IMG/VR virus record: IMGVR_UViG_3300005527_000134
Coordinates: 1 to 36,738 of that record
Source: a virus
Length of the DNA: 36,738 nt
Reading direction: 5' to 3' (one strand)
The notes beneath the pieces were generated by a model. That model was not told the DNA's origin and searched no databases. It worked only from the letters and a program-made list of their open reading frames with translations. The position numbers were made by a program, and so were the translations under genes. Shown here in pieces: positions 18,529-24,738 of the stretch. Numbering within the stretch: position 1 is the stretch's first letter; the number at the start of each line of letters is the position of its first letter.

Positions 18529-19665
18529 ATGAGCACCACATTCAAAATTAAACTGCTAAACCCTCGCAGTTCTGACACTAACATCCTAGGTATGGAGCCT
18601 ACTTGGCAAATCCAGCCCACAGAGTATCGCACCAGTCGACTGAGCAAAGCGTTCTCTTGGTACAACTATTTCTACGGCAAAAAAGATGCCCGGGACATGA
18701 TTGTAAACTATCTCGAAGCACATGACCGCAAAGCCGATGTGCGGTTACTCAAAGGCATTCCAGACTCAGCAATTCGACTGACCACAGGTTGGCTGTGTCG
18801 CATGAGTATGGTGGGCTTGGAACTGCATGGCGAGGAACAGCTCAAGCTGGAAAACCAACTGCGAGAAATCCTGGACAGCAAGCAGAATGAAGTTGCGTCC
18901 GAAGCAGTAGTGGAAGACGCTACACCAAGAATTACCATCCAAGACCGACTGCGCGAAAAGGCAGCAGAGTGTAACGGTGAATTGGAAGGCTTATTTGATG
19001 AATTTATGTTGAGTGGCGCTAAGATGACTGCTGACTTCAAGCCTGTGGTAATCATGCGTGGATTGAACATAGCACCACAACTGATCAGTCAAATTTCTGA
19101 CAACTGGAAACGCAAGCTCGCAGAGTTTGAGCGTGTGGCAGAAGGCAAAGACCCTCAATTGGTTGAAGGCTACAGTTACCTTTCTAAAATACAACTGCGC
19201 AATGTGATCAAGTTTTGCGAAGCTGTGGTCAACGACTGTGGTGCTTATGTGCAGATCAAGAAAGTGGAACGCAAGCCACGCAAGGTCAAGGCAGTGCCAC
19301 CTGAAAAACGTGCGGCCAAGTTCAAGATTTTGGCAGAATTTGCAGAGCTCAAACTCAAGAGTTTGCCCGCCGCAAGCCTTGTGGACAAAACAGAAGCCTG
19401 GTTGTATGACAGCAAAAAACGCAAGCTCATCCACCTTGTGGCAGACAGCCACACACAGGCATTCACTGTGAAGAACAACTCAATCATTGGGTTCTCAACT
19501 GTGGAAACCATGCAAAAAACTCTGCGGAAACCAGCAGAACAACTGAAAGGTATTACAGGTGCTGGCAAGCCAGCCGCCCGCAAAGCATTCAAGGATATCA
19601 AAGCCACAGAAACTGCATGGAATGCCCGTGGCACAGAGAACTTGATCATACTCAAGAGCTGGTAA
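18529..19665 (+). CDS. Conserved phage protein of unknown function, 378 aa
   Basis: The protein starts MSTTFKIKLLNPRSSDTNIL behind TAAGGA. It is charged and mainly helical. Two regions look family-like: ERKPRKVKAVPPEKRAAKFK (about 243-262) followed by a compact domain with WLYDSKKRKLIHLV, and KTLRKPAEQLKGITGAGKPA (about 330-349) before KAFKDIKATE. I recall the pattern of a basic linker, a short beta domain (AWxYDxKxRKL) and KTLRKPxEQL from uncharacterised proteins of T4-like marine phages. No catalytic residues, zinc site or membrane segment is visible. It is preceded by early promoters and followed 10 bases later by the radical SAM gene. A role in DNA or RNA handling is conceivable because of the basic linker, but it is not demonstrated. 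Confidence 0.8.
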   Translation: MSTTFKIKLLNPRSSDTNILGMEPTWQIQPTEYRTSRLSKAFSWYNYFYGKKDARDMIVNYLEAHDRKADVRLLKGIPDSAIRLTTGWLCRMSMVGLELHGEEQLKLENQLREILDSKQNEVASEAVVEDATPRITIQDRLREKAAECNGELEGLFDEFMLSGAKMTADFKPVVIMRGLNIAPQLISQISDNWKRKLAEFERVAEGKDPQLVEGYSYLSKIQLRNVIKFCEAVVNDCGAYVQIKKVERKPRKVKAVPPEKRAAKFKILAEFAELKLKSLPAASLVDKTEAWLYDSKKRKLIHLVADSHTQAFTVKNNSIIGFSTVETMQKTLRKPAEQLKGITGAGKPAARKAFKDIKATETAWNARGTENLIILKSW

Positions 19666-19668
19666 ATA
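19661..19668 (+). promoter_or_regulatory. Candidate late promoter (GGTAAATA class) before the radical SAM gene
   Basis: GGTAAATA overlaps the stop codon of the 378-aa gene and is 7 bases from the ATG at 19676. The same octamer precedes the gp13 and gp19 genes. No Shine-Dalgarno sequence is evident between it and the ATG. Confidence 0.45.
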
Positions 19669-19675
19669 TGGCTAT

Positions 19676-20593
19676 ATGAAATTGAAATTTGATGAAAAAG
19701 TAGAATTTTACATTACCAATGTCTGCAACTACACCTGCGATAATTGCAACCGTTTTAACAATCATAAATTTTCAGGATGGCAACGCTGGAGCGATTACGA
19801 AGGCATCTATCAACAGTGGGCAAAACAAATTGAACTACGTGCCATAACTATCTTAGGTGGCGAGCCCACACTAAATCCCACACTGTCAGAATGGGTAGTG
19901 GGCTTGAATGAAATATTCAATTGCGATGTAGAAATACTGACCAATGGCACTCGACTGAATCATGTCCCAGGACTGTATGAGGCAATGACCAGACCCCGAC
20001 CGCCAGAAAGGCCAGTGAATCACATTGGAGTGAGTCTGCACAACATAGCAGACTTTGAAATGTTGCGTCAAAACATATTGGATTTTCTTGATACCGTTGT
20101 AGTAGAATTTGGTTTTAAATTAGACCTCCCCCCACCACCAAATTGGCAAGGATGGGATTCATACTGGACTGTGGTTGATAAAAATGGTGTGATTGTTTGC
20201 ATGCACCTAGCCAACAATTTCCAAACATCCGCTGTGCAGTTAAACAACACTGGCCGATTTATTGTTCATGACAGCGACCCTATACGCAGTCATCAACAGT
20301 GCGGATTTGTTAAATTTAAATGCTATCACTTTGTTCGCGGAAAAATATACAAATGCGGCCCCGCGGCGCTGTTTCCAGAATTTGATGAACAAAATCAATT
20401 TGACATTTCTGAATCAGATCGCCAGATCATGAACAGCTACCGACCACTGACCTTGGACAACTTTGAACTCTACAAAGATGATTGGGTGGAAAGTTTAAAG
20501 CACCCAATTCCACAATGTAAATTTTGTCCAGACAAAGGAATCAATAGAATTATTACCCCCACAGTCAAAGGCACTGCATCCAATGACACATAA
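19676..20593 (+). CDS. Radical SAM enzyme with auxiliary cysteine cluster
   Basis: This 305-aa protein carries the radical SAM signature C17-x3-C21-x2-C24 (NVCNYTCDNCNRF), which binds the 4Fe-4S cluster that cleaves S-adenosylmethionine. It also has the GGEP motif (61-64, in ITILGGEPTLNP) that contacts the SAM amino group, and a TNGTRL strand near 89-94. Five further cysteines (C209, C216, C227, C281, C284) suggest a SPASM-like auxiliary cluster, found in enzymes that modify peptides or proteins. The substrate is unknown. It overlaps the next gene, an SGNH hydrolase, by 11 bases, so the two are probably translated together. Radical SAM genes of this NRFNN type occur, as far as I recall, in other marine phages but without a known role. 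An alternative is a cofactor or nucleotide-modifying enzyme; the sequence does not match QueE. Confidence 0.85.
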   Translation: MKLKFDEKVEFYITNVCNYTCDNCNRFNNHKFSGWQRWSDYEGIYQQWAKQIELRAITILGGEPTLNPTLSEWVVGLNEIFNCDVEILTNGTRLNHVPGLYEAMTRPRPPERPVNHIGVSLHNIADFEMLRQNILDFLDTVVVEFGFKLDLPPPPNWQGWDSYWTVVDKNGVIVCMHLANNFQTSAVQLNNTGRFIVHDSDPIRSHQQCGFVKFKCYHFVRGKIYKCGPAALFPEFDEQNQFDISESDRQIMNSYRPLTLDNFELYKDDWVESLKHPIPQCKFCPDKGINRIITPTVKGTASNDT

Positions 20594-21257
20594 AACGTTA
20601 TTAACATTTGGCGACAGCTGGCCACAAGGCGGAGAGCTAACCCCACCCCATGAGGTACCATACGGCGACCTACTGCAACGTCAAATGGGTTTTGATAAAT
20701 TTTTCAACTACGGATCTGCTGGAGCCAGTAATGAGGACATGTTGTATCAGTTTCAAGAATACATTGCTGATCATCACAACACTGATGACGAAATCACTGC
20801 TGTGTTTTTTTTAACAAATCCAGGTAGGTCTACACACTGGCCTAGATTTGGAACATGGAACGAACAAGATCGTGAGTGGAAACACTGGCCTACAGACGCC
20901 AAAGAATGGGCACGTGAGGTGTTCATGCACTTTCATCGCAAAGGACACGAAGTCATGCGTTCTTCGGCCACAATAACAGCCTTGCAATCTTGGTCCAAGC
21001 ATTACAAAATCAATGACTTTTACTTTGCTGGATGGGTGCGATATCCTGAATGGCTGCCTGGAGTTGACACAAGTAAAATTTGGAAACAAGGAACAGAAAC
21101 AGCCGCAGACTGGTTTGGTGCAACAGACTACCACGGAGAACACCTACTAAATGTTGCAGACAATGAATTTATTAGACCTAATTTTGCACACCCCAATCAA
21201 CTTGGGCATGAACTGATTGCATCCAAGCTAGAAAAATGGATAACCCCTGGTAAATAA
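20583..21257 (+). CDS. SGNH/GDSL-type hydrolase
   Basis: This 224-aa protein has the SGNH blocks in order: GDSW (10-13, nucleophile S12), the glycine/asparagine block NYGSAGASN (42-50), a TNP at 78-80 for the oxyanion asparagine, and FAHPNQLGH (201-209) with the catalytic His at 203. The residue usually Asp three before that His is N200 here. Family members cleave ester bonds, often acetyl groups on sugars or lipids; the phage substrate is unknown. No signal peptide is seen, so it would act in the infected cell or be built into the virion. The start overlaps the radical SAM gene by 11 bases and lacks its own clear ribosome site, so translational coupling is likely. Its stop forms part of the GGTAAATA element in front of gp13. 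Confidence 0.8.
   Translation: MTHKTLLTFGDSWPQGGELTPPHEVPYGDLLQRQMGFDKFFNYGSAGASNEDMLYQFQEYIADHHNTDDEITAVFFLTNPGRSTHWPRFGTWNEQDREWKHWPTDAKEWAREVFMHFHRKGHEVMRSSATITALQSWSKHYKINDFYFAGWVRYPEWLPGVDTSKIWKQGTETAADWFGATDYHGEHLLNVADNEFIRPNFAHPNQLGHELIASKLEKWITPGK
21249..21256 (+). promoter_or_regulatory. Candidate late promoter (GGTAAATA class) before gp13
   Basis: GGTAAATA spans the stop codon of the SGNH gene and continues ACATTATCGGAG, ending in the ribosome site. The same arrangement, with two base changes, is seen before gp19 (28052). The ATG at 21275 is 18 bases downstream. Confidence 0.5.
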
Positions 21258-21274
21258 CATTATCGGAGTCCACA

Positions 21275-22045
21275 ATGGCTGAACAGCAACAAGATACACT
21301 TTCCACGCTCAAGCAAAATCTCATAGATTATGCACAGCTTCAGCTGGGCAGTCAAATTATCGATCTTGAACTAGATCCCGAACATTACGAAGCAGCATAT
21401 CAAAAGACCATTGGCACCTATCGTCAACGTGCCAACAATGCCTATGAAGAAAGCTACAGCTTCATGTACCTGGTCAAGGACGAAAACATCTACCAGCTGC
21501 CGCAAGAAGTCATAAGTGTGCGTCAGATATTTCGCAGAACATTTGGTGACTCAACTGGACCCTTTGCATCAAACTTTGATCCGTTTAGTCAGGCCAGCTT
21601 GAATGTGTATCTGATGAACTTCAACGTGGCAGGCGGCTTGGCCACATACGACTTTTACTCACAGTATGTGGAACTGGCTGCCAGAATGTTTGGTGGCTAC
21701 ATGAACTACACATACAATCCTGTAACCAAAAAACTGCAATTGATTCGTGATCCCAAAGGCACCGGCGAAGCTGTGTTGTTGTGGACTTACAATCTAAAAC
21801 CTGAAATCAACTTGTTGAGTGATTTCCAAATCCAACAATGGATCAAAGACTACATGGTTGCCAACTGCAAAATGATCATTGGTGAAGCCCGTGAGAAGTT
21901 TGGTCAAATTGCAGGCCCACAAGGCGGCGGCACTCTAAATGGCACTGCCATGAAAGTCGAAGCGCAAACTCAAATGGATGCTCTTCTTGAACAACTCAAA
22001 ATGTATGTAGACGGCTCACAACCGTTGACTTGGGTAATTGGTTAA
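21275..22045 (+). CDS. gp13: Neck protein, gp13-like
   Basis: This 256-aa protein matches the T4-type gp13 neck family as found in aquatic phages. It opens with TLSTLKQNLIDYAQLQLGSQ and IIDLELDPEHYEAAYQKTIG, then YRQRANNAYEESYSFMYL, VISVRQIFRR, NVYLMNFNVAGGLATYDFYS and ELAARMFGGYMNYTYNPVTK. It ends with IKDYMVANCKMIIGEAREKF and LTWVIG. gp13 works with gp14 to finish the packaged head and form the surface that accepts the tail. T4 gp13 is about 309 aa, so this is somewhat shorter. CGGAG lies 5 bases upstream of the ATG. Its partner gp14 is on the other strand about 3.4 kb to the left, unlike the adjacent order in T4. Confidence 0.92.
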   Translation: MAEQQQDTLSTLKQNLIDYAQLQLGSQIIDLELDPEHYEAAYQKTIGTYRQRANNAYEESYSFMYLVKDENIYQLPQEVISVRQIFRRTFGDSTGPFASNFDPFSQASLNVYLMNFNVAGGLATYDFYSQYVELAARMFGGYMNYTYNPVTKKLQLIRDPKGTGEAVLLWTYNLKPEINLLSDFQIQQWIKDYMVANCKMIIGEAREKFGQIAGPQGGGTLNGTAMKVEAQTQMDALLEQLKMYVDGSQPLTWVIG

Positions 22046-22052
22046 CACACAG

Positions 22053-22081
22053 TAGACACATAGTCATAAATCTGTTATAAT
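22053..22081 (+). promoter_or_regulatory. Sigma70-type early promoter before the exonuclease
   Basis: TAGACA (22053-22058, 5 of 6 to consensus), a 17-nt spacer and a perfect TATAAT (22076-22081), with CTGT just upstream of the -10 (extended -10). Only six bases separate the -10 from the ATG at 22088, so the predicted start site is at about the A of the ATG, a leaderless arrangement like that at 17915. Confidence 0.75.
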
Positions 22082-22087
22082 CATCAA

Positions 22088-22609
22088 ATGGACCTGATGA
22101 TTGATCTTGAGGGCTTGGGAACAGGCCCCGACACTACTATTCTTACCATTGCTGCTCAGGCGTTTGATCCGTTTGGCTCTGGCTGTTACGAACAATCATT
22201 TTATGCTAGAGTCACACTGGAAAGTCAAGAAACTCGTAGCATACAGCAAGGCACCATAGAATGGTGGGCCACACAACCTGCTGTGGTGCGTGACGAAGCC
22301 TTTGCTGATGAAGATCGCATACCATTAGACCAAGCACTGGATGGACTAGGCCGATTAATTTGGCATGCCAAGCGTGTGTGGGCGCAAGGACCGACATACG
22401 ACATGAACATCCTGGAGCATGCCTACAAGAGCTACAACAAACCCTTACCCTGGCAGTACTACATGGTACGAGACAGCCGCACAGTGTTCAGTTTATGGCC
22501 CGGCCAACCCATGCCTCCCACCACTCACCATGCACTAGAAGACTGCCGCAGACAAATAGGCATGTTACAAAATACACTTAAATATCTCAATGTTCGGGAG
22601 TTGAAATAA
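22088..22609 (+). CDS. DEDDh 3'-5' exonuclease (Rv2179c/DexA-like)
   Basis: This 173-aa protein shows the four exonuclease acidic sites: D6-x-E8 in MIDLEGLGTGPD, D105 in WAQGPTYDMNILE, and H147-x4-D152 in TTHHALEDC, which is the DEDDh pattern. These residues bind two metal ions that hydrolyse the 3' phosphodiester bond. The SFYARVTLESQ and GTIEWWATQ segments are typical of the Rv2179c-like/T4 DexA group. Substrate (DNA or RNA) cannot be decided from sequence; T4 DexA degrades single-stranded DNA. It has its own early-type promoter and no Shine-Dalgarno sequence, as the ATG falls at the predicted transcription start. It sits between gp13 and a gene of unknown function, breaking up the structural order. 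Confidence 0.88.
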   Translation: MDLMIDLEGLGTGPDTTILTIAAQAFDPFGSGCYEQSFYARVTLESQETRSIQQGTIEWWATQPAVVRDEAFADEDRIPLDQALDGLGRLIWHAKRVWAQGPTYDMNILEHAYKSYNKPLPWQYYMVRDSRTVFSLWPGQPMPPTTHHALEDCRRQIGMLQNTLKYLNVRELK

Positions 22610-22615
22610 GTTGCT

Positions 22616-23689
22616 ATGACTCAGGTGGTTACGTTTGATTTTGGCGGAAAATTTAGCCCGGTATCCTATGAAAACTTGTTGACCAGCATTGCTGTTCTTG
22701 CTAAAAAAAGCAAAGATGTTTTGGTATTAGGTTGTCGGGAAGAAGATTGCAATCCATTAGAGCACTATGCTCAAACTCTTGCACTGCAAGAACACATACA
22801 CAATCTAGGCATGAAATTTTGTGTGTTTTTTAATTTTTACACTCAATACACTCAAGAACATTTGCCAGGAATAGATGTTGATTATATTGACTTCATGTTG
22901 TTAAAAACAATCCACAATGCTCCTGCGCCTGTTGCAAAGCAAGGCAGTCGCATTTTATTTTTAATTGGCAAACCTGATAGACCACATCGAGCACCACTGT
23001 TATACAAGTTTTATGAGCGTGAGCAACTGGATAAACTGAGCTGGTCGTTGTTTATACCTGTTCAAATTGAAAATCAAGTACGCAAGTTGATTCCTCATGC
23101 AGCTGATCAGCAATGGCAAGAGTTTATGCAACTGCAAGGCAGTCCTGATGGGGTGACACCAATAGTGAGTGGGTCCAGCATTCACGTTTGTAATTATTGT
23201 GATTATGATGCAAAAATATTTGCTGATACCAGCGTGAGTTTGGTCAGTGAAAGCATGTTTGAACAATCCAATGCGTTGACTGCTCGGGCCACAGAAAAAA
23301 CTTACAAAGCAATCAACAATCGCCATCCTTTTGTGATTGCCGGCCCAGCAGGAACCTTGGAACGATTGCAGTCGCTAGGCTACAAAACGTTTGAAAAACA
23401 CCTACCCAATCCAGGGTATGATCAGGAAGTTAACAATGACATCCGTTTGGAACTAATTTATGAAAACATTTTGGCGTTGCATAAGTTGGCCACAGAGCAT
23501 CCAGAATCTCTTGCAAATGATATAGAACATAACTATACTGTCAACAAGCAACGATATCAACAACAACTTGATCGTGCCGCTGCCATGTTAGCAAAATACG
23601 GTTACAACGGATCAGCAATTGACGTTCTCATGCTGCATGACCAAGTGGCCCCAAACACACTGACAGAAAAATTTATGGAACTTGTATGA
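22616..23689 (+). CDS. Uncharacterised phage protein, weakly glycosyltransferase-like
   Basis: This 357-aa protein starts MTQVVTFDFGGKFSPVSYEN. Two regions recur in uncharacterised marine viral proteins as I remember them: KPDRPHRAPLLYKFYEREQL (119-138) and a block from 209 to 259 with LVSES, TEKTYKAINNRHPFVIAG and LERLQSLGYKTF. The second block resembles the nucleotide-sugar-binding end of GT10-like fucosyltransferases (TEKxxxA...P...G), but the similarity is faint and I cannot assign a reaction. It has one CxxC (192-195, CNYC) and a helical, charged C-terminus. It follows the exonuclease by 6 bases and overlaps the dNMP kinase by four (ATGA), so it probably belongs to the same early transcript. 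Modification of phage DNA or of host surface sugars would both fit; neither is shown. Confidence 0.7.
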   Translation: MTQVVTFDFGGKFSPVSYENLLTSIAVLAKKSKDVLVLGCREEDCNPLEHYAQTLALQEHIHNLGMKFCVFFNFYTQYTQEHLPGIDVDYIDFMLLKTIHNAPAPVAKQGSRILFLIGKPDRPHRAPLLYKFYEREQLDKLSWSLFIPVQIENQVRKLIPHAADQQWQEFMQLQGSPDGVTPIVSGSSIHVCNYCDYDAKIFADTSVSLVSESMFEQSNALTARATEKTYKAINNRHPFVIAGPAGTLERLQSLGYKTFEKHLPNPGYDQEVNNDIRLELIYENILALHKLATEHPESLANDIEHNYTVNKQRYQQQLDRAAAMLAKYGYNGSAIDVLMLHDQVAPNTLTEKFMELV

Positions 23690-24336
23690 TCATTGGTATA
23701 TGTGGATTCATTGGGTCTGGCAAAGACACCATAGCTGATTATCTTGTAAACTTGCACCACTTTCGTAGAGAAAGTTTTGCGAGCACATTAAAAGATGCTG
23801 TGGCACAAGTGTTTGGGTGGGACAGAACCATGCTGGAAGGCCGCACAAAAATGGCCCGTGAATGGCGAGAACAAGTGGATCCGTGGTGGGCAGAACGCTT
23901 GCACATGCCCACTCTAACGCCTCGTTGGATACTACAATACTGGGGCACAGAAGTGTGCAGAGCCGGGTTTCATGATGATATTTGGATTGCCAGCTTGGAA
24001 AACAAACTGCGCCACAGCCAGGATGATGTTGTGATCTCAGACTGCCGTTTCCCCAATGAAATTTTAGCCATTAAGAACGCAGGCGGACGTGTGGTGCGTG
24101 TGGTGCGTGGTCCTGAACCTGCTTGGTATAATGCAGCCGTAAGTGTCAATCGTGGTGCCAATGGCAATTCAACCTGGGCGCTGAGTCAACGCAAACTGGA
24201 AAAACTAGCAATTCATGCGTCAGAAACTGCCTGGGTGGGAACTGAATTTGATGCTGTGCTAGACAACAACGGCACACTAGACGACTTGTATCAACAGGTC
24301 AAGAGTCTGGTTCAAGATCCCCGGGCTTCCACGTAG
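23686..24336 (+). CDS. Deoxynucleoside monophosphate kinase (T4 gene 1 family)
   Basis: This 216-aa protein begins MIIGICGFIGSGKDTIADYL. The Walker A loop is G7-x4-GKD (GFIGSGKDT), with the Asp after Lys typical of T4-type dNMP kinases. Other family features are ESFASTLKDAVAQVFGWDR (34-52), WILQYWGTEVCR, DDIWI near 98-102, and ISDCRFPNEI with GGRVVRV, a conserved phage dNMP kinase segment. The enzyme uses ATP to phosphorylate deoxynucleoside monophosphates for phage DNA synthesis; which bases it accepts cannot be read. It overlaps the upstream gene by four bases (ATGA) and runs 38 bases into the converging minus-strand HNH-like gene. Confidence 0.92.
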   Translation: MIIGICGFIGSGKDTIADYLVNLHHFRRESFASTLKDAVAQVFGWDRTMLEGRTKMAREWREQVDPWWAERLHMPTLTPRWILQYWGTEVCRAGFHDDIWIASLENKLRHSQDDVVISDCRFPNEILAIKNAGGRVVRVVRGPEPAWYNAAVSVNRGANGNSTWALSQRKLEKLAIHASETAWVGTEFDAVLDNNGTLDDLYQQVKSLVQDPRAST

Positions 24337-24643
24337 AATCTGTGCGTTTTAAATCCGCCACACAGTTCATACACACAGTCTTTAAATTACGAAGCTCACA
24401 GTTATTGAGGTTGCCATCCACATGGTATACCAGCAACTGACTGTGATGTCTGGCCTTAAACCCACATCGATCACATGTGGGTTTTTTCTTATATCCGCTT
24501 GACTGCCAGCGCGGCACCGGTGCTTTGATTTTGCGATTTTTCTTCGTGCAAGTTTCGCAACGACTGCGATAGTATATCTTGCCATCTCTATGGCAGTTTA
24601 CAGCTCGAGGTCGTTGATTGCAGGCCGGGCACATGGGTCTCAT
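24299..24643 (-). CDS. Small four-CxxC HNH-like protein, probably degenerate
   Basis: This 114-aa basic protein has four CxxC pairs (C5/C8, C29/C32, C57/C60, C91/C94), enough for two zinc sites. The second half follows the HNH endonuclease layout: CDRCG, then YHVDGNLNN, NLKTVC and CMNC. In active HNH enzymes the segment usually reads HH-x-DGN and the last CxxC is followed by His. Here the first His of the pair is Tyr and the position after the last CxxC is Val, so catalysis is doubtful and DNA or RNA binding is more likely. I recall very similar short proteins in T4-like marine phages. It is transcribed alone on the minus strand from a CATAAATA element 4 bases before the ATG, and its 3' end overlaps the dNMP kinase gene by 38 bases. 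Confidence 0.8.
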   Translation of the reverse strand: MRPMCPACNQRPRAVNCHRDGKIYYRSRCETCTKKNRKIKAPVPRWQSSGYKKKPTCDRCGFKARHHSQLLVYHVDGNLNNCELRNLKTVCMNCVADLKRTDSTWKPGDLEPDS

Positions 24644-24647
24644 GGTG

Positions 24648-24655
24648 TATTTATG
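24648..24655 (-). promoter_or_regulatory. T4-like late promoter for the HNH-like gene
   Basis: CATAAATA on the minus strand, four bases upstream of the ATG at 24643. The predicted transcription start would fall on or within the start codon, so either the message is leaderless or translation begins at Met4 (24634). Confidence 0.6.
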
Positions 24656-24705
24656 CTCAAACCTTACGGTAAGGGCAGTCTACGACACCGTTTTTTGAAT
24701 CTACC

Positions 24706-24713
24706 CATAAATA
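24706..24713 (+). promoter_or_regulatory. T4-like late promoter for the tail sheath gene
   Basis: CATAAATA followed by TCTACAACTTG, with a normal leader of 25 bases and a ribosome site (AAAAGGA) before the ATG at 24739. Unlike the sites at 17866, 24648 and 30703, this one leaves a standard 5' untranslated region. Confidence 0.7.
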
Positions 24714-24738
24714 TCTACAACTTGAAAAGGAACCCACC

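Noticed and set aside
18294-19655. Minus-strand frames opposite the 95-aa and 378-aa genes
   Set aside because: The plus-strand genes have ribosome sites, early promoters and coding character; the opposing frames have neither promoter nor ribosome site.
19676-20593. Radical SAM gene as queuosine-pathway QueE
   Set aside because: QueE has a distinctive cluster-loop arrangement and is shorter, and no partner genes (queC, queD, folE) are in the window; the extra C-terminal cysteines point to a SPASM-like enzyme instead.
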